A stretch of DNA of 64,000 nucleotides, taken from assembly GCA_025093985.1 (NCBI GenBank), contig JACAAK010000011.1, forward strand, positions 62,001-126,000, read 5' to 3'. Origin of the DNA: Calvatia gigantea. Lineage: Eukaryota; Basidiomycota; Agaricomycetes; Agaricales; Lycoperdaceae. Positions 10,631 through 22,149 of this stretch are shown here, one piece after another. How positions within the stretch are numbered: position 1 is the first letter of the stretch; each line of letters begins with the position of its first letter. The translations under genes and the position numbers were made by a program. The notes below the pieces were generated by a model. That model worked only from the letters and a program-made list of their open reading frames with translations, did not search any database and was not told the origin of the DNA.

Positions 10631-13600
10631 CTACTCCGATCGCACCTTCCAAAACACGGCGGCAGCAGCAACGGCAAGTACAACAACAGCACCCGCGGTC
10701 TGGAAATTTACCGCAGTTCTTAACGGCATCATCAGCACTCCAATCCTTCAAACTGAGGTAATAAACACTCACTGGTCGACTGGGCGACAACTTTTTTCTG
10801 TTCCACCTCCAGTCCCCACAGATGACTCACCACCTAGACCGGTGGTCACCGACGACGCCAGCGCCGGTATTGAGTATCCCTTGGGAGCGGCCATCCTAGC
10901 TTTCACCTTGATAGCGGGGTCCTTAGGTCCAGGTACCTTCTTCCCCTCCTCCGCATCATCCTCTTCACTCGCCAGCGACGATCCTGCATCGTCTTCGTAA
11001 TCAAAACTCTGTTCCTTGTGCACGTCGAGCAGAGAAATGTAGTACGCACGGGAAACCGTCGTCCCATCCTCGCCTACTGCTGCTGCTGCTGCTGCTGCTG
11101 CTGGTGTAGTAGTCACCTTGAGCGAGCCTGACGTTGGCCGTATCTGATGATGATGATGATAGTTGTTCAGGTTTGAGCAATAGTGATCCAGAGTCAAGCA
11201 CGACAGCGCCATTAGCAAACGCGGTAACCTTCACCGCGTCCAGTGAGCCTCCTCCCCCACCCTCTAACGCAAGCGCAGCATCATCCTGACCCGGATTCGT
11301 CACCGGCCTCTTCCCCACTCACACTCCCCGACCTCCTCCCGGACCTCCCACGACTCTTCTTCCTCCGCCTAGTCCTACTTCCACCACCCGAGGAACCGGA
11401 ACTCTGACTCGTCGGACTAGGAGGCGTCACCAACCCACTCCCACTCCCATACTTCATACCCGTAGCATCCCCATTGCCTATCCTCAAACCACCGAGCGCC
11501 TGCTGAAACTGACTTTGGACTCTCTCCTGGATTCCTCGACAGTTCCTGCTTCTGCGCACTGACGTCCTTGACGAGCGCAGTGGTGGAGGTATGTATCTGG
11601 TTAATCTTCTCCAGACCAGTATCCACCGATTTCATCTTCGTCTCCCATTCCTCCCTCGCGCGTTTCATCCTCTCGCGTTCCTCACGCCACTCCTCCTTCA
11701 CATCACTCCATTGCCCTTCAACCGTCTTCTTCCACTCCGCGAAGAACTCCGTCAACGGTTTCTTATCTTCTTCCCGGTCCTTGTTATCATTGCTGTCGGT
11801 CGAGACTGGTGGTGAGAGGCGGGGGCGAGAACAACAACGTCCGCGACAGTCGTGATAACCTTCTCCTTCGAGTCCTTCACCGCCTTCTCGAGCTCCGACA
11901 CTTTACCCTCCAACGACCGAATTGTATCCTGAGCAGCAGAATACTGCGCCTCCATACTCGAAGTCAGCTTGACCATCGCCGAAATCTGAGCACTAAGCTG
12001 CAACACTTGTTCCATCACCTCATCACTACCCATCACACCCCCATTCATACCCACCGTGACGCCCGGTCGAGCAAGAGGCGAAGATGGTGATCGGCTAGGA
12101 CTAGGTCCCAAAAGGGTACCAGACCTCGTACGCGGAGAGTTAGTGGCAAGCGGTAGTAGCGATACTAACATTCGGTTTTGTCGATGATTCATCTCGGAGA
12201 CCAAAAGAAGGCTCCGGCGTGCGCGGTCGACTAACATCAAGGTCCTCCCGTTTCCGCAGTGCAGCCTCTTGCTCGAGCTGCTGCTCGCGCTCCCGATGCC
12301 GATCGCGTTGTCGGTCCGACTCATGTTCGCGTTCACGCTTCAGGATCAATAGGATCCGCACGACTATCATCATCGACGCCGTCCTCCTCCTCCCCATACT
12401 CGATTTCATCCCCACGTTCTTCACGCTCTCGCTCGGGATCGTACTCGTGCTGGTGCTCATGCTCCGCACGTTCAGCAGCCTGCAACATCCTCCTCATCCT
12501 CTTCATCAACCGGCTCAAGTTCATGAGGAAGAATCGTCGAGATACTCCTCACATCATCCTCATCCACACCATCAACCTCATCCAGCATCCGGATATGTTG
12601 AATATCATCGTCAGTCATCATGGTCGAACCCTCCCCGTGGTTCCAACAACCCATCATCGTCCGCCTTGGTCATGGTGGTTGTGGAGGTGGTGGTGGCGAT
12701 GATGATGATGACCACCACTCCTTTCATGTTCCTCTTCCATAGAATCCATAATGAGCTCCCGTTGACGACTTTCCATGAATTGTCGTAGATCTCGGAGCTC
12801 TTTCCTAATGTGTTCTTGATCCGCGAGGACATCCTCGAGCGCACGGACCTTGTTGGCGTGCTTCGGCGAGGGAAGTCTGGGTATCGAGGAGTTGAGATTG
12901 GAGTTGGGAGATGACGACGGTGGAGGTAGTGGTGGGAGGTGAGGGTGCCGCCGCGGGTTGTTCCTCGGACAGTGAGGACGTTGGTGGTGGTGGTGGTGGT
13001 GGTGGCGGCGGCGGTGGCAGTTGTTCGTGGGGGTGTTGATCCGAGGGTGGGGGTGGTGGTGATGTACTCGATGGCGCCGGGTGAGGTTCATGTGCGTGAG
13101 ATGGTGAAGACTGTCGTAGAGGTCGTACAGGTGGTAATGAATGAGGGTAAGGAGGGATATTCGCGGGCTATAGAAAGTAATTGATCAGTCAAAACCGGTA
13201 TAACGTAAAACTAAATTTTTCTTATTGAAAGAAAAATAAATGCGTACATTATTACCACCAAGGACTTGGCGAATGTCGCTCATGGATCCGGAGAGGGAAT
13301 GAAGTTCTGAGCCAGTCTCACGGCTCTTTTGGAGTTCGCCCTGGAGGCGGTTGAGGATGTGTTCAAACGTGAGGCCGGATTTCCCAGGCGGGCGCATATT
13401 GCCACCCATCCCACCAATCCCAGCCAAACCCTGGCCCCCGGGGACATTAGGTCCCGGCCGCCGTTGCTGAGGTCCCCCACTGCCAAAGTTGAACTGTGAA
13501 GAGATCCCATTAGGTCCCCCAGGCTGACCAGCACCCATAAGTGAGTGCGGAGCGTATTGTTGCTGATGTTGCTGCTGCAGGAGGTGTTGTTGTTGTTGCT

Positions 13601-14200
13601 GCTGCTGTTGGTGTTGTTCAGCACGGGCGGCGACTTGGGCATCTTGTTCTGAGAAGACGCAGACTGAGCGTGCGGCGACTTTGTGGTGGATGATGGTCTT
13701 GTTGTCCTCGCCGACGATGTCGATACCGAATTCCTGGGTTAAAAAAAAAAAGTTCAAGCTTGTGAGGCGGGGATGGGAGGGGAGGGATTTCTAGGGAGTT
13801 TCGAACGCACCACGATGTCGTCGCTTTTTAGTTCGTAAGGCTCAGACTCGACGCCTTCTGCGCTGAGTCGCTCGCCGTTGATAAAGGTACCGTTGGAGCT
13901 CTTGACGTCCTTGATGTAAATCTGGCTCAAACGAGTCAGCATAGAACACAGAGACGAAACAGCTTGGCAAAGCACCTTGCCAGTGTCCTCCCAAATCTCA
14001 GCATGCTGTCTGCTGAGGACCTTCGAGTCGAAAAAGCCGTTCTTCTCGCCTGGAGCGGTCTTGGGGTTTGTCTGTCGTCCAATTTTGACACGCTGGCCAC
14101 CGACGAGGGAGATGTGTTTTGGAACAAAAGAGTCATTTAGCGGGTAGAGATACAGAGCAGGATACGGCTGCTGAGCAGCGTAAGGGGGCGTTGGAGGCAT
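10631..14200 (-). CDS. FHA-domain tail-anchored protein, SLMAP/Far9/Vps64-like
   Basis: The start is taken at MPPTPPYAAQQ (14200). An FHA domain follows at about residues 15-130 with its signature residues: KIGRQ, SRQHAEIW and SSNGTFINGERLS, then YELKSDDIV joined by splicing to EFGIDIVGED. After it come a Q-rich tract (about 13560-13620), Gly/Pro-rich linkers and several charged coiled-coil segments, e.g. VRALEDVLADQEHIRKEL, YSAAQDTIRSLEGKVSELEK and EEWREERERMKRAREEWE. The C-terminus is a single hydrophobic helix (AGAVVVLAVAAAAVFW) followed by KVRSE and the stop at 10633-10631, i.e. a tail anchor. Proteins with this layout are the SLMAP/Far9/Far10/Vps64 subunits of the STRIPAK complex, which bind phospho-threonine and sit on nuclear envelope or ER membranes. 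About eight introns; internal exon limits are approximate. Length and order fit a functional gene. Confidence 0.82.
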
Positions 14201-14314
14201 TGTGGACGACGACGACGACAACGGCGACGACGGCGGCGGCGGGGTAAACAACGTCGACGATGAAAGCCAAAACGGACTACACAACGACACACAGTCACGT
14301 GAAATAAACAATGA

Positions 14315-15032
14315 CTAAGCTACTTCTTTTCTCACGCCGTCGTACTCTCCACCCATCACCAACACCCTGGCAGGCACAGCCCCAAACCATTCCGTCGTCA
14401 CTCCTTCCCCCACGCGAACTTGGCTCAGGCCCACAGCCTCAAATTTATTCTCCTGTGCACACTCTTCAGTGTGGTCAAACGGTACATCGTGCACCCAGCT
14501 CTCATCGTAGTCAGGGTTGTCGTTCACGAGCACCCCTTCGATCGTCGTATGTCCAATATCACAAATATTGAAAAACGTTGCCAGACTCCGAGGAGTAATT
14601 CTCAACTCCCACTGCGGCGGATAATTTGGGTCTCGCTGAACCAGCAGCACGGATCCGTCCTCCGCAGTGCGTTTGTCTACGATCACGATAAAGTATGGGT
14701 AGTACCCCGTGTCTGGGTCTTTGAATTGCTCGACCGCGAGGTCCATCAGTTTGTCAATCGGCTCTGTGTATACAAATATAAACATATCTTGCCGTCAGCT
14801 ACATAGTTCCCTCCTATGGAGCCTAATCCACAGGTGTGGCTTTAATCCACGCACCTTCTGCATAAGACCTCGTGGGATGCACGACCCACGTCCAGTCCAG
14901 GTCCCTCCCCTTGGCGTATTCCTCCTGGAACTTCTCCACCACCTCCTCGCCTAGCTCTGGCCGCACAAATGCAGCCACAATGCGCTTGTCCGCGAGTATT
15001 TCGTATCCTAAACGTTCTTGAGTTTCAGCCAT
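14315..15032 (-). CDS. Conserved hypothetical protein, two exons
   Basis: Exon 1 starts at 15032 (MAETQERLGYEILADKRIVA) and ends after SYAE at a GTGCGT donor. Exon 2 joins after a CACAG acceptor as EPIDKLMDLAVEQF and runs to the stop at 14315. The alternative of reading exon 1 to its own stop at 14823 would cut the protein short. The product is about 210 residues, acidic and soluble, with no signal or membrane segment. Conserved-looking blocks are YYPYFIVIVDKRTAEDGSVL, LATFFNICDIGHTTIEGVL and DPNYPPQWELRI. I do not recognise the family. An upstream in-frame Met (15065) would add MRFLLLFETKT. The stop lies 114 bp from the FHA start, same strand. Confidence 0.65.
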
Positions 15033-15065
15033 GGTTTTGGTTTCAAATAGAAGAAGGAATCGCAC

Positions 15066-16700
15066 TATAAAGCACTAGTGCTTTTTATCTATTGCACCAC
15101 CCCCTCCTATTCTTAGCCGTGTTGCGTCACATGTCTCCGAAGGCTATTCCTCACCAAGGCGAACTTGACCCAATCAATCAGTAAGACAAACCCCGCTAAA
15201 CCAATATATCAATCCTCAAGGCCTCAACAGTGCTTCTCCCTGACGCCCGTTTCACTTCTCCACACATCATCACCATGCCATGCTTCATTCAACCGCGCAA
15301 CCAGTGATCCGTTCGCCATAGAAGCATGGTCCACACACCGCGCACACCGAGGAACTTCAACTAATTCGTGACGGTAGTCCGATCACAGTTTGGCCTCTAG
15401 CCCTTACTTCAACCACACTATGAATCGCATCCAACAGATCTTCACTACTCCCGCCTTCTAAATCTTCTACCAACCTAACCAAGTCCACCTTTTTAGTCAA
15501 AATGTACTGACTTCACTCAGCGCGTCTTAGTGGGGCTACAAAAAGCGGCGGCGATGACAGAATGAAGAAGGTGAGGTACTTAATTGGCACATTCACATCT
15601 ACGGGATATCTAAGTAGACCTCCTCACACTCAGTCTTCATATCCCACATAGCAAATTAAAAGCGCGCAAATTCTATCTCGGCCCAGCCGTAATAACATTG
15701 TTGTGAGGGATTTACCTTTATCTATTAACGACAAGGGGCTGGACTTAATAGGGACAAGAAAAAACGACTGGCTTCACATGCTGTTGTCTCTCAAACCACG
15801 CCCGCTTGAATTCACTCCAATATACTCTCCAAAAAGGCACCCACGCAACTTTCTTTATACATTTAAATCCCAACCTACAAGGGTCACGAGAGAGACAACG
15901 CCACCACGTCTAGAAACCTTGTTACAAAGTGCCCATGAATATCCGATCGAAGAACAAAATCACAAACGAGTCGTTCGTTAAGTGATCGCATAACGAAGGT
16001 TTATTTCCACCAGTACCGGAACAAATCTCATCATACGCTGGTCCAACTTATGAACGTTATCAAGTTTTGCTAACCACATGAAGGTCAAATGTTTGATAAT
16101 CGAATACCCTAATGCTCACAGCAACCGTGAAATTGATCAGCTAAGAAGATCGTTTTCTCCAGTCCTAGTTGGCATTTGTTCTCATGGATAGGTCGCTTCA
16201 AAGACATCGACCAATCTAAGAGTGCAGGGAGGAAGCTTGCTCGTACAACTAATGGCTCGAAGACTCGAAGGAGAGCTTAATGTCCACAATCAACCCATGG
16301 TCGACCGAACAGGTAAAATCGTAAGAACAATCACGCCTCTTCGCCATGGCAAACACGAGCAAGGGCAATCCACGTCCTGCCCACTCCAACCCCCCTTGGA
16401 GATCATTACCTTCCATTCTCTGCGCGGACTGTCGACGCTTCCAACCCTCCGATCACGATCAAGGTTAAACTCTATCGGACCCTCGTACTCCCTCCAGCCA
16501 TTTGGATACTCTTCTTGTACTAATCATCGCACCAACCTCACAACTGGCTCAGGCTTGGTGGCGACCTGACAAAGGAAACCCCATCGTCCCAACCTGCGCT
16601 TAACCTTTCCACGACGTGCATACATATCTCCAAACAATTCATACATCACGATCCCGGTTTAGCCGGTGGGCATTCGGATCGCACTCCTTAACTCTGTCCG
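15066..16700. other. Gene-poor stretch
   Basis: Only short frames. On the minus strand about 15370-15500 stays open for some 46 codons with a protein-like composition (KVDLVRLVEDLEGGSSEDLL, then AIHSVVEVRARGQTVIGLP) before a stop, and could be an exon or a relic of a lost gene. I found no start or partner exon for it. Nothing else convincing is seen. Confidence 0.4.
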
Positions 16701-16717
16701 TCCTCCTCTCTCTCAGT

Positions 16718-18331
16718 TTATCCGCCGCCTTGGGACCTGTACGTGCCCTTGATGAGCATCACATAGGCTAGTGAGATGCCGGCAGCCCCCCATAACCCCA
16801 CATCTTCTCTCTGACGTTCAGGTTGGACTGCTCTTGTAGTAAGGAACCACTCGCACGCAGAAGAGGGGCATGACCTGAGGGGCAGTCTACGGCAATCCCC
16901 TACTTCTCCCTCCTCCTCCTCCTCCTCCTCCTCCTCCATCATCCTCATGTCTACTCTTCGAAACGTTGTGTTCATTAAGTACATCGCTTGGGCATAGATA
17001 ACGCTCCCCGTGGCCAAAGCATGTCGTTCCCAGAAACGCGTACATACGTAGGTGGTGTTACTACTCAATTCAGACGCTCGGGATACCCCGGATCTAGTTT
17101 CTTCTGGCCTTCTAAGATCTACTAGTGCTTCTAATGGCGGCTTCTGGACCAACCGCATAGCTTTCATGGACTTTTGATCGGATAACAATGGTGGTTCATC
17201 CCAGCTAATCATCCTCATCGTTGTCGCGATACTTCATTGAGTAGCATCCAAAAAGGCGGCCTTTGTCTGTAAGAAACTCGTACGTTCAATTACCAGATGG
17301 CAAAGGCTTCAGGTGCCCGAGAATGGAAATACTACTACGAGGATCAAGCCGCAGAAATGCTTAAGTTCGCTCAGGGAAGGACACTCCACAATCGAGTTTC
17401 GGAACATGATTATGCTGAGCAGTCCCCAAATCCCATTGCTCATACATCGCACCTAGGACCCTCCCCAAGTCCATAAATACATGGTGACCGATTTGACATA
17501 CTGTTGAGAACGAGCTGTCCGTCTGGAATAGTTCTTCCCCGTTAGGTTGTTGCAGGGCCAGTGTCAGTGGGGGGGGGTTCAATTTGGTGGTCTTAGAACG
17601 CTCATGACCAAGACCGCCACAGTCAATGCAAAGGTGTCATCAGGAAAATATCAGATTCGTAAAAGATAACTCCGTGGGACAATACCATCATTCTCGACAA
17701 AATCTTATCCTCGCCTGCTGTCGCGGGATGACTTATGGAGGTTATGTAGGCGTGTGGCGGTGGGCCAATTCGGACCCACTCTGCCGTTTGTGAATGAGAG
17801 GCTCCGATTCGATTGTGATATGACCAAGCACGTTCCTATTCTCATATTCCTGCCCGACGAGTACGGCTAGGAAGGGAACTAACCTCCAACTCCCGATATC
17901 ATTCCCGAAGGTGTTCGCAGAAGTTCAATGGTCCAATATGTCCGCTCTTGTACCCAATACCATTTCTCTCTGACCGATTCCAAAAACCGTGAGAGCATAT
18001 CTGGCGATCCAATATCGGACCCTCCACAGGTTGATCTTTATAAACTGCACCTTAGGCACTGTTTTGTGAGAGGGGGATACCCCTGCTCTTCCAATTCCTT
18101 TACACGTGTCTTTAAACCTTGTGTGGGAGTGGTGCAGGCAAATACGCGGTGCGTTCTCATATAGCTCTCCGAATACTTCAGCCGGCTGAGCGGGACGATT
18201 GTGATGATTCGCGGAACATTATCAAAACATATGCATAATGAGCATCTCGGGCAATCCATGTTGCTCAACATGCGGCTTAATTGCCAAGTGTTTCGGAAAT
18301 TCGATAGTCCGCCTATCCTAAACTCCCTCAA
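16718..18331 (-). other. Possible multi-exon or decayed gene, unassigned
   Basis: Several minus-strand stretches read like protein although no single long frame exists. They are 18331-18038 (NTWQLSRMLSNMDCPRCS, CICFDNVPRIITIVPLSRL), 18040-17900 (VEGPILDRQICSHGFWNRSE), 17860-17735 (VLVGQEYENRNVLGHITIES), 17582-17361 (FSTVCQIGHHVFMDLGRVL) and 17218-16718 (ATGSVIYAQAMYLMNTTF, then a run of nine Glu encoded by a CTC microsatellite at about 16908-16938, then DVGLWGAAGISLAYVMLIKG). Plausible GT and AG sites lie between some of them, but stops such as the one at about 17905 also occur. I recognise no family. It may be an intron-rich hypothetical gene or a pseudogene. Confidence 0.3.
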
Positions 18332-18587
18332 ATGCCGATTGCGATGAATACAGTTGGAACCTACCTGAACGCCGTTGTCGTTTAATCTTCAGCTCCATGC
18401 TCTAATCCTTTGGTGGGTTAATTAACCCGCTGTCACAAATCCTCTTTCACTTGTTCCGCCCCAATTCCCAAGTTCAAGGGAACCTTCAGTCCCGTTGGAC
18501 CCAAGGGAAGACTCTCACGCCGCGCCACAGTATGAAAGAACTGAAACAAAAATCTGAGACTCAGGACGCATACCCTCGCGTATCACA

Positions 18588-19880
18588 ATGGACCCGTGCC
18601 TTCCCCCCGAGATTGTAGAACATATCATCAGCTCCGTTTCAGGAGACTCCCAACAAACCAAGAGCGATAGCTCAACTATAAAACACACGCTCTTGGTTTG
18701 TGCGTTGGTGTGCAAAGCCTGGGCCCCAGTTGCGCGTTATCATTTCCAACGTCTCTGTTACCCAACAGGAATTATCAAAATTTCCCCGACCCCACAAGAA
18801 ATTCACTACTTGGCCAATATCTTCGGGTCGCCATTCTGTACACTCGATCCTGGATTCATTAAAACTCTCCGACTTACCGGGCTCGGCCCAGAAGAAAAGC
18901 CCAAGTCTTTCGAGCCCGAACATTTCTTCGCTGCGCTATCCACTCTCGATACAATCCCCCTTCCATCACTCCATACAGTTTCGTTCAACGCAATAGACCT
19001 GGGCGTTCGCGATGGTAGTGACAATTACATCTCAAGCTCTCCCCCACCCGCCGTACTTTCCCAAATCAAATTCCTCGAGCTCGGTCCAAGCTTCGTGTTC
19101 TTCGAAACCATGATTCCTATTATTCGAGTCTTTCCCGCACTCAAAGCAGTCACTGCCCGTGGTTGCTATATACGCATCACCAACGCATACCCGTCACTCC
19201 CTCCACCAAAATCCCTTAGAAAGTTGGACCTGGACATGCCCACGTTTCTCGAAATGGCAGAGTGGCTGACGAGAAGCGAATCCCGCTATACCTACATCAC
19301 CTCGCTGTCCATATGCAATTTCTGTTGGGGGATTAAGTTTCCGTACCTATGGAAGTTCTTGGATATGCTCGGCCAGAGCCTTGAAGAGTTCGAATTGCGG
19401 TTTGATAGGGAGTACTACGACTATGGAGGTCCTCAGCGCACAAAAGGTACATAGGCCCCTATCTAATCTACTCGTGCCTTGACGTAAGCTTATTACCCTC
19501 ACCACCCAGCCAAGCATGCCATCCTTGGTCTCCACGCGCCTTCGGACCGATTTGCGAAAAACACTTCATTAAAGCGATTCGTTTTGGGAGGACCCCTAGA
19601 CATCGTCACCGAACGGCTCGCTTATTTCTTCCAGCAAACTCATTTTGCACCTCGGCTTGAGACGCTCGAAATCGTCATTCAGTCCTGGATTAACAATGAT
19701 ATCCCGCTCTTGTTTGGGTTTTCTACACTGGACAAGTACATCCGTGCGCGCCCGTCGATGAGCCAGGTTATTGTTTCCTACGAAGAGATGCGCTTGAAAG
19801 GATGTTGGGCCGACGTAAAAAGCGGCGTGAGGTATTATATGCCGTACTGCAAGGATAAAGGTATATTAGCATTTAAATGA
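18588..19880 (+). CDS. F-box/LRR-like protein
   Basis: Exon 1 runs 18588-19446 and exon 2 19510-19880, with a 63-nt intron (GTACAT...CCCAG) that restores frame as RT-K-A-KHAILGLHAP. The N-terminus MDPCLPPEIVEHIISSVSGD followed by LLVCALVCKAWAPVARYHF is the F-box-like pattern (LPPE-I, then L-x-x-C-x-L-V-x-K-x-W) usual in Agaricomycete F-box proteins that recruit substrates to SCF ubiquitin ligases. The rest is leucine-spaced repeats typical of degenerate LRRs (e.g. KSLRKLDLDMPTF, SLEEFELRFDREYY, FAPRLETLEIVIQSW). The product is about 409 residues with no signal peptide. A decayed paralogue lies 5 kb downstream (24662-32145), split by a retrotransposon. No specific substrate can be inferred. 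Confidence 0.8.
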
Positions 19881-20339
19881 CAGTCTCGTAAATGGATCTC
19901 CGATAAAGTAAAGCGTCGACAGAACCTAGAAAAGCTTGTAGTTGGGGGACGAAGGAAAAACAGTAGGCGTGGTTTCTTCCTAGAGTGTTCGGAGGAGGTG
20001 ATGATCTATTCATAGATAGCCGGAAGCAAAGAAACCACCGCCCATCTTTAAATATAATAATCGCCAAGAAATAGGGAATTCTATTGTGTGATTAAACAAA
20101 CACGACCATCAAGGGTTTTGATGACTAATAAGGAAGGAATCAGCGACCAAGGGACGTATCACAATGTAATTCAGCATCTGTTGTATTAGAAGATGACAAG
20201 CAAATACCGTGTTGTGCAATGTTGTCTGCTACGGTTCTATCTTCACACCGGACTCTGAGGAATGTGTACCAAACTGTTGGAAGTTCCGGAAGCTAAAGAG
20301 ATCATTGTCGGAGATCGGTATTACAACAACAGAGGACAC

Positions 20340-22048
20340 TCATGAATTCCCGTCAAGACACAATGATTTAAGGAGATCAGACATAGCCGACGGGCTCATA
20401 TCACCATAAAGCCCAGTCAAATACGCAATAACACCTGCGACATGCAAGCGCTCTAAACAGCCAACCTCTAATTCCAAGGTAGCTCACGCAGGAAAAAAAA
20501 CGTACCATAGGAAGTCCCGGAGAGGTTCATCGTCACACCTGGAGTAATCCAATCACTAATGACGTTCTTACCAGGAGCAAAGAAATCGGCAACGGGTCCA
20601 GAGTTGGAGAATGGAGCGCGAGCATCAAAATGGTTGAGGCACCAGCAGTGATGGCAGAAGGAGCACGGGCAGGAGAGGTGGAGTTAGGGTCAGTGTTGTC
20701 ATTACCTGCAGCAGCAACGACATGAACGCCACCATCCATAAGCTGTCAAGCTCGTTAGGTGCTAGCAATCTTTTTATTGCCTTTATTCTGCGTGGAAATT
20801 GTACTCACAGCTGCCACAGCATTATCCGGGGACGTTGACGTTGCGCCACCGATAGCTAGGGATGCAACAGTGGGTCTTCCAGTAGCTTGATGTTGCTGAA
20901 GGATAAAAGCGGCAATACTACAGGATTTCTTTTTGGTAGAAGTTTGAGATTAGCCAATAACAGCTTACATATCGGATATAGTACCCGATCTATTGGGCAA
21001 AATGTAAGTTCACGGATGCGGGATTTCCAATGACTGCTTAATACTTGCCCTGTGGCACTAAGAACCTCGACGACTACAAGGTTAGCTGACTTTGCCACGC
21101 CGAATTGGTGGCCAGTTGCAATACCACTATCTGTAGACAACGCCATGAATGGATGTACTGAGGTCGGATTGATGTATGGGATACACGCAGTAGGTTCCAT
21201 GGCCATTGTCACCAACATCGCTATGCATCAGGGGCCGTTTAGCATATGAATTTATCCAGGGATTCTCTTAACTTATGGGTGCGAGCCAAAGGTTTCTCCC
21301 CAACGAGCCCGGCCACCAAAATCTGAGTATTGATGTGTTAACTAAATTGACATATCGAATGATGGCAGTTCCGGGTTTGACTCACATGGGCAGTGAAAAT
21401 GCCTGTAGAAATTAAGCACTTTAATGCAGCGAGAACTAACGATTTCCCATCAGTGTCTACAGATGTGGCGTTGAGTCTCACATCCTTCTCCAGAAAATTT
21501 CGCATAAACTTACCAATAATGAAAATGCCAACGCCAGCCCCGCCACTGGGGTCGTAATTGCAAGTAAATGTAAGGGAACTATCATGTTTAGGACAGATGG
21601 TTGAATATTGGTCGCACAGAAATAGGAGCGGACAATTTACCCCACGTTTTGGTGAGCCTCGTTGTTGAGCTTAGACGAGACAGACCCCAGGGGCATTAGT
21701 TCTGAGGTAAGGACGTTAAGGAGCCCAACACGTCGTCGTTGCTTACTGGGTACACATTCTGTGTATGATGCCATCTTCAGCGATAGACTCAACGTCAGGA
21801 TCTACGCGGAGGACACACAAGACGTCTTTATGGAAGTGACCAGCAAAACCATTGATAAAATCCCAATCTGGGTGCGTAATTGTGGACTTATATGTGATCT
21901 TGGTGAGAAAGCTGGCCTTTGGGACACCCGGTTTCAACGTAACGGTGTACCCTCCCGTCGTCTCGCCAGCAGAAATCTCGATAGTGTGCCTGGCAGTGAC
22001 AGTTCCTGTCGGGTAGGCGGTAAAGAAAGCAAGAGTAGCGAAGCGCAT
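20340..22048 (-). pseudogene. Subtilisin-like serine protease (S8), degenerate
   Basis: The N-terminus (MRFATLAFF) is followed by an I9 propeptide (YTVTLKPGVPKASF, NGFAGHF, LRVDPDVESIAEDG). Then come YDPSGGAGVGIFII, GIFTAH, DFGGRARWGETFG, the His region GDNGHGTYC, FGVAKSANLVVVEVLSA, GGVHVVAAAGNDNTDPNSTS (oxyanion Asn), DARAPFSNSGPVADFFAPG, LSGTS and HVAGVIAYLTGLYGDMSPSA. This is the proteinase-K type of secreted protease. Lesions: the presumed micro-exon supplying the catalytic Asp (DT) has AT instead of GT at its donor (21450-21449); one base is missing between GAST and DARAP (about 20626-20632); one extra base follows the catalytic-Ser SGTS (about 20510). The propeptide start is also shorter than usual. 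Three independent lesions make a non-functional gene likely. Confidence 0.75.
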
Positions 22049-22081
22049 ATTTAATGAGTCCCTGGATAAGATTAGTGTTGC

Positions 22082-22149
22082 CGTCGACTCGAGCGCCTAG
22101 CCTTGTATAGGCAAATTTGCCTATACAAGGCTAGGCGCTCGAGTCGACG
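22082..22149. repeat. Perfect 68-bp palindrome
   Basis: The two 34-nt arms are exact reverse complements with no spacer, centred between 22115 and 22116. The arms start with GTCGACTCGAG (overlapping SalI and XhoI sites) and meet at GCAAATTTGC. The palindrome lies 34 nt upstream of the subtilase ATG. It could extrude a cruciform or form an RNA hairpin in the leader of that gene. Confidence 0.97.

Noticed and set aside
11075..11103. GCT repeat as an independent satellite
   Set aside because: It is an in-gene trinucleotide run of the FHA gene (poly-Ala or Gln-type tract), like the Q-tract at 13560-13620.
12219..12788. Plus-strand frames of up to 189 codons opposite the FHA gene
   Set aside because: They are antisense shadows of low-complexity coding sequence, rich in Ser/Arg/His, without motifs.
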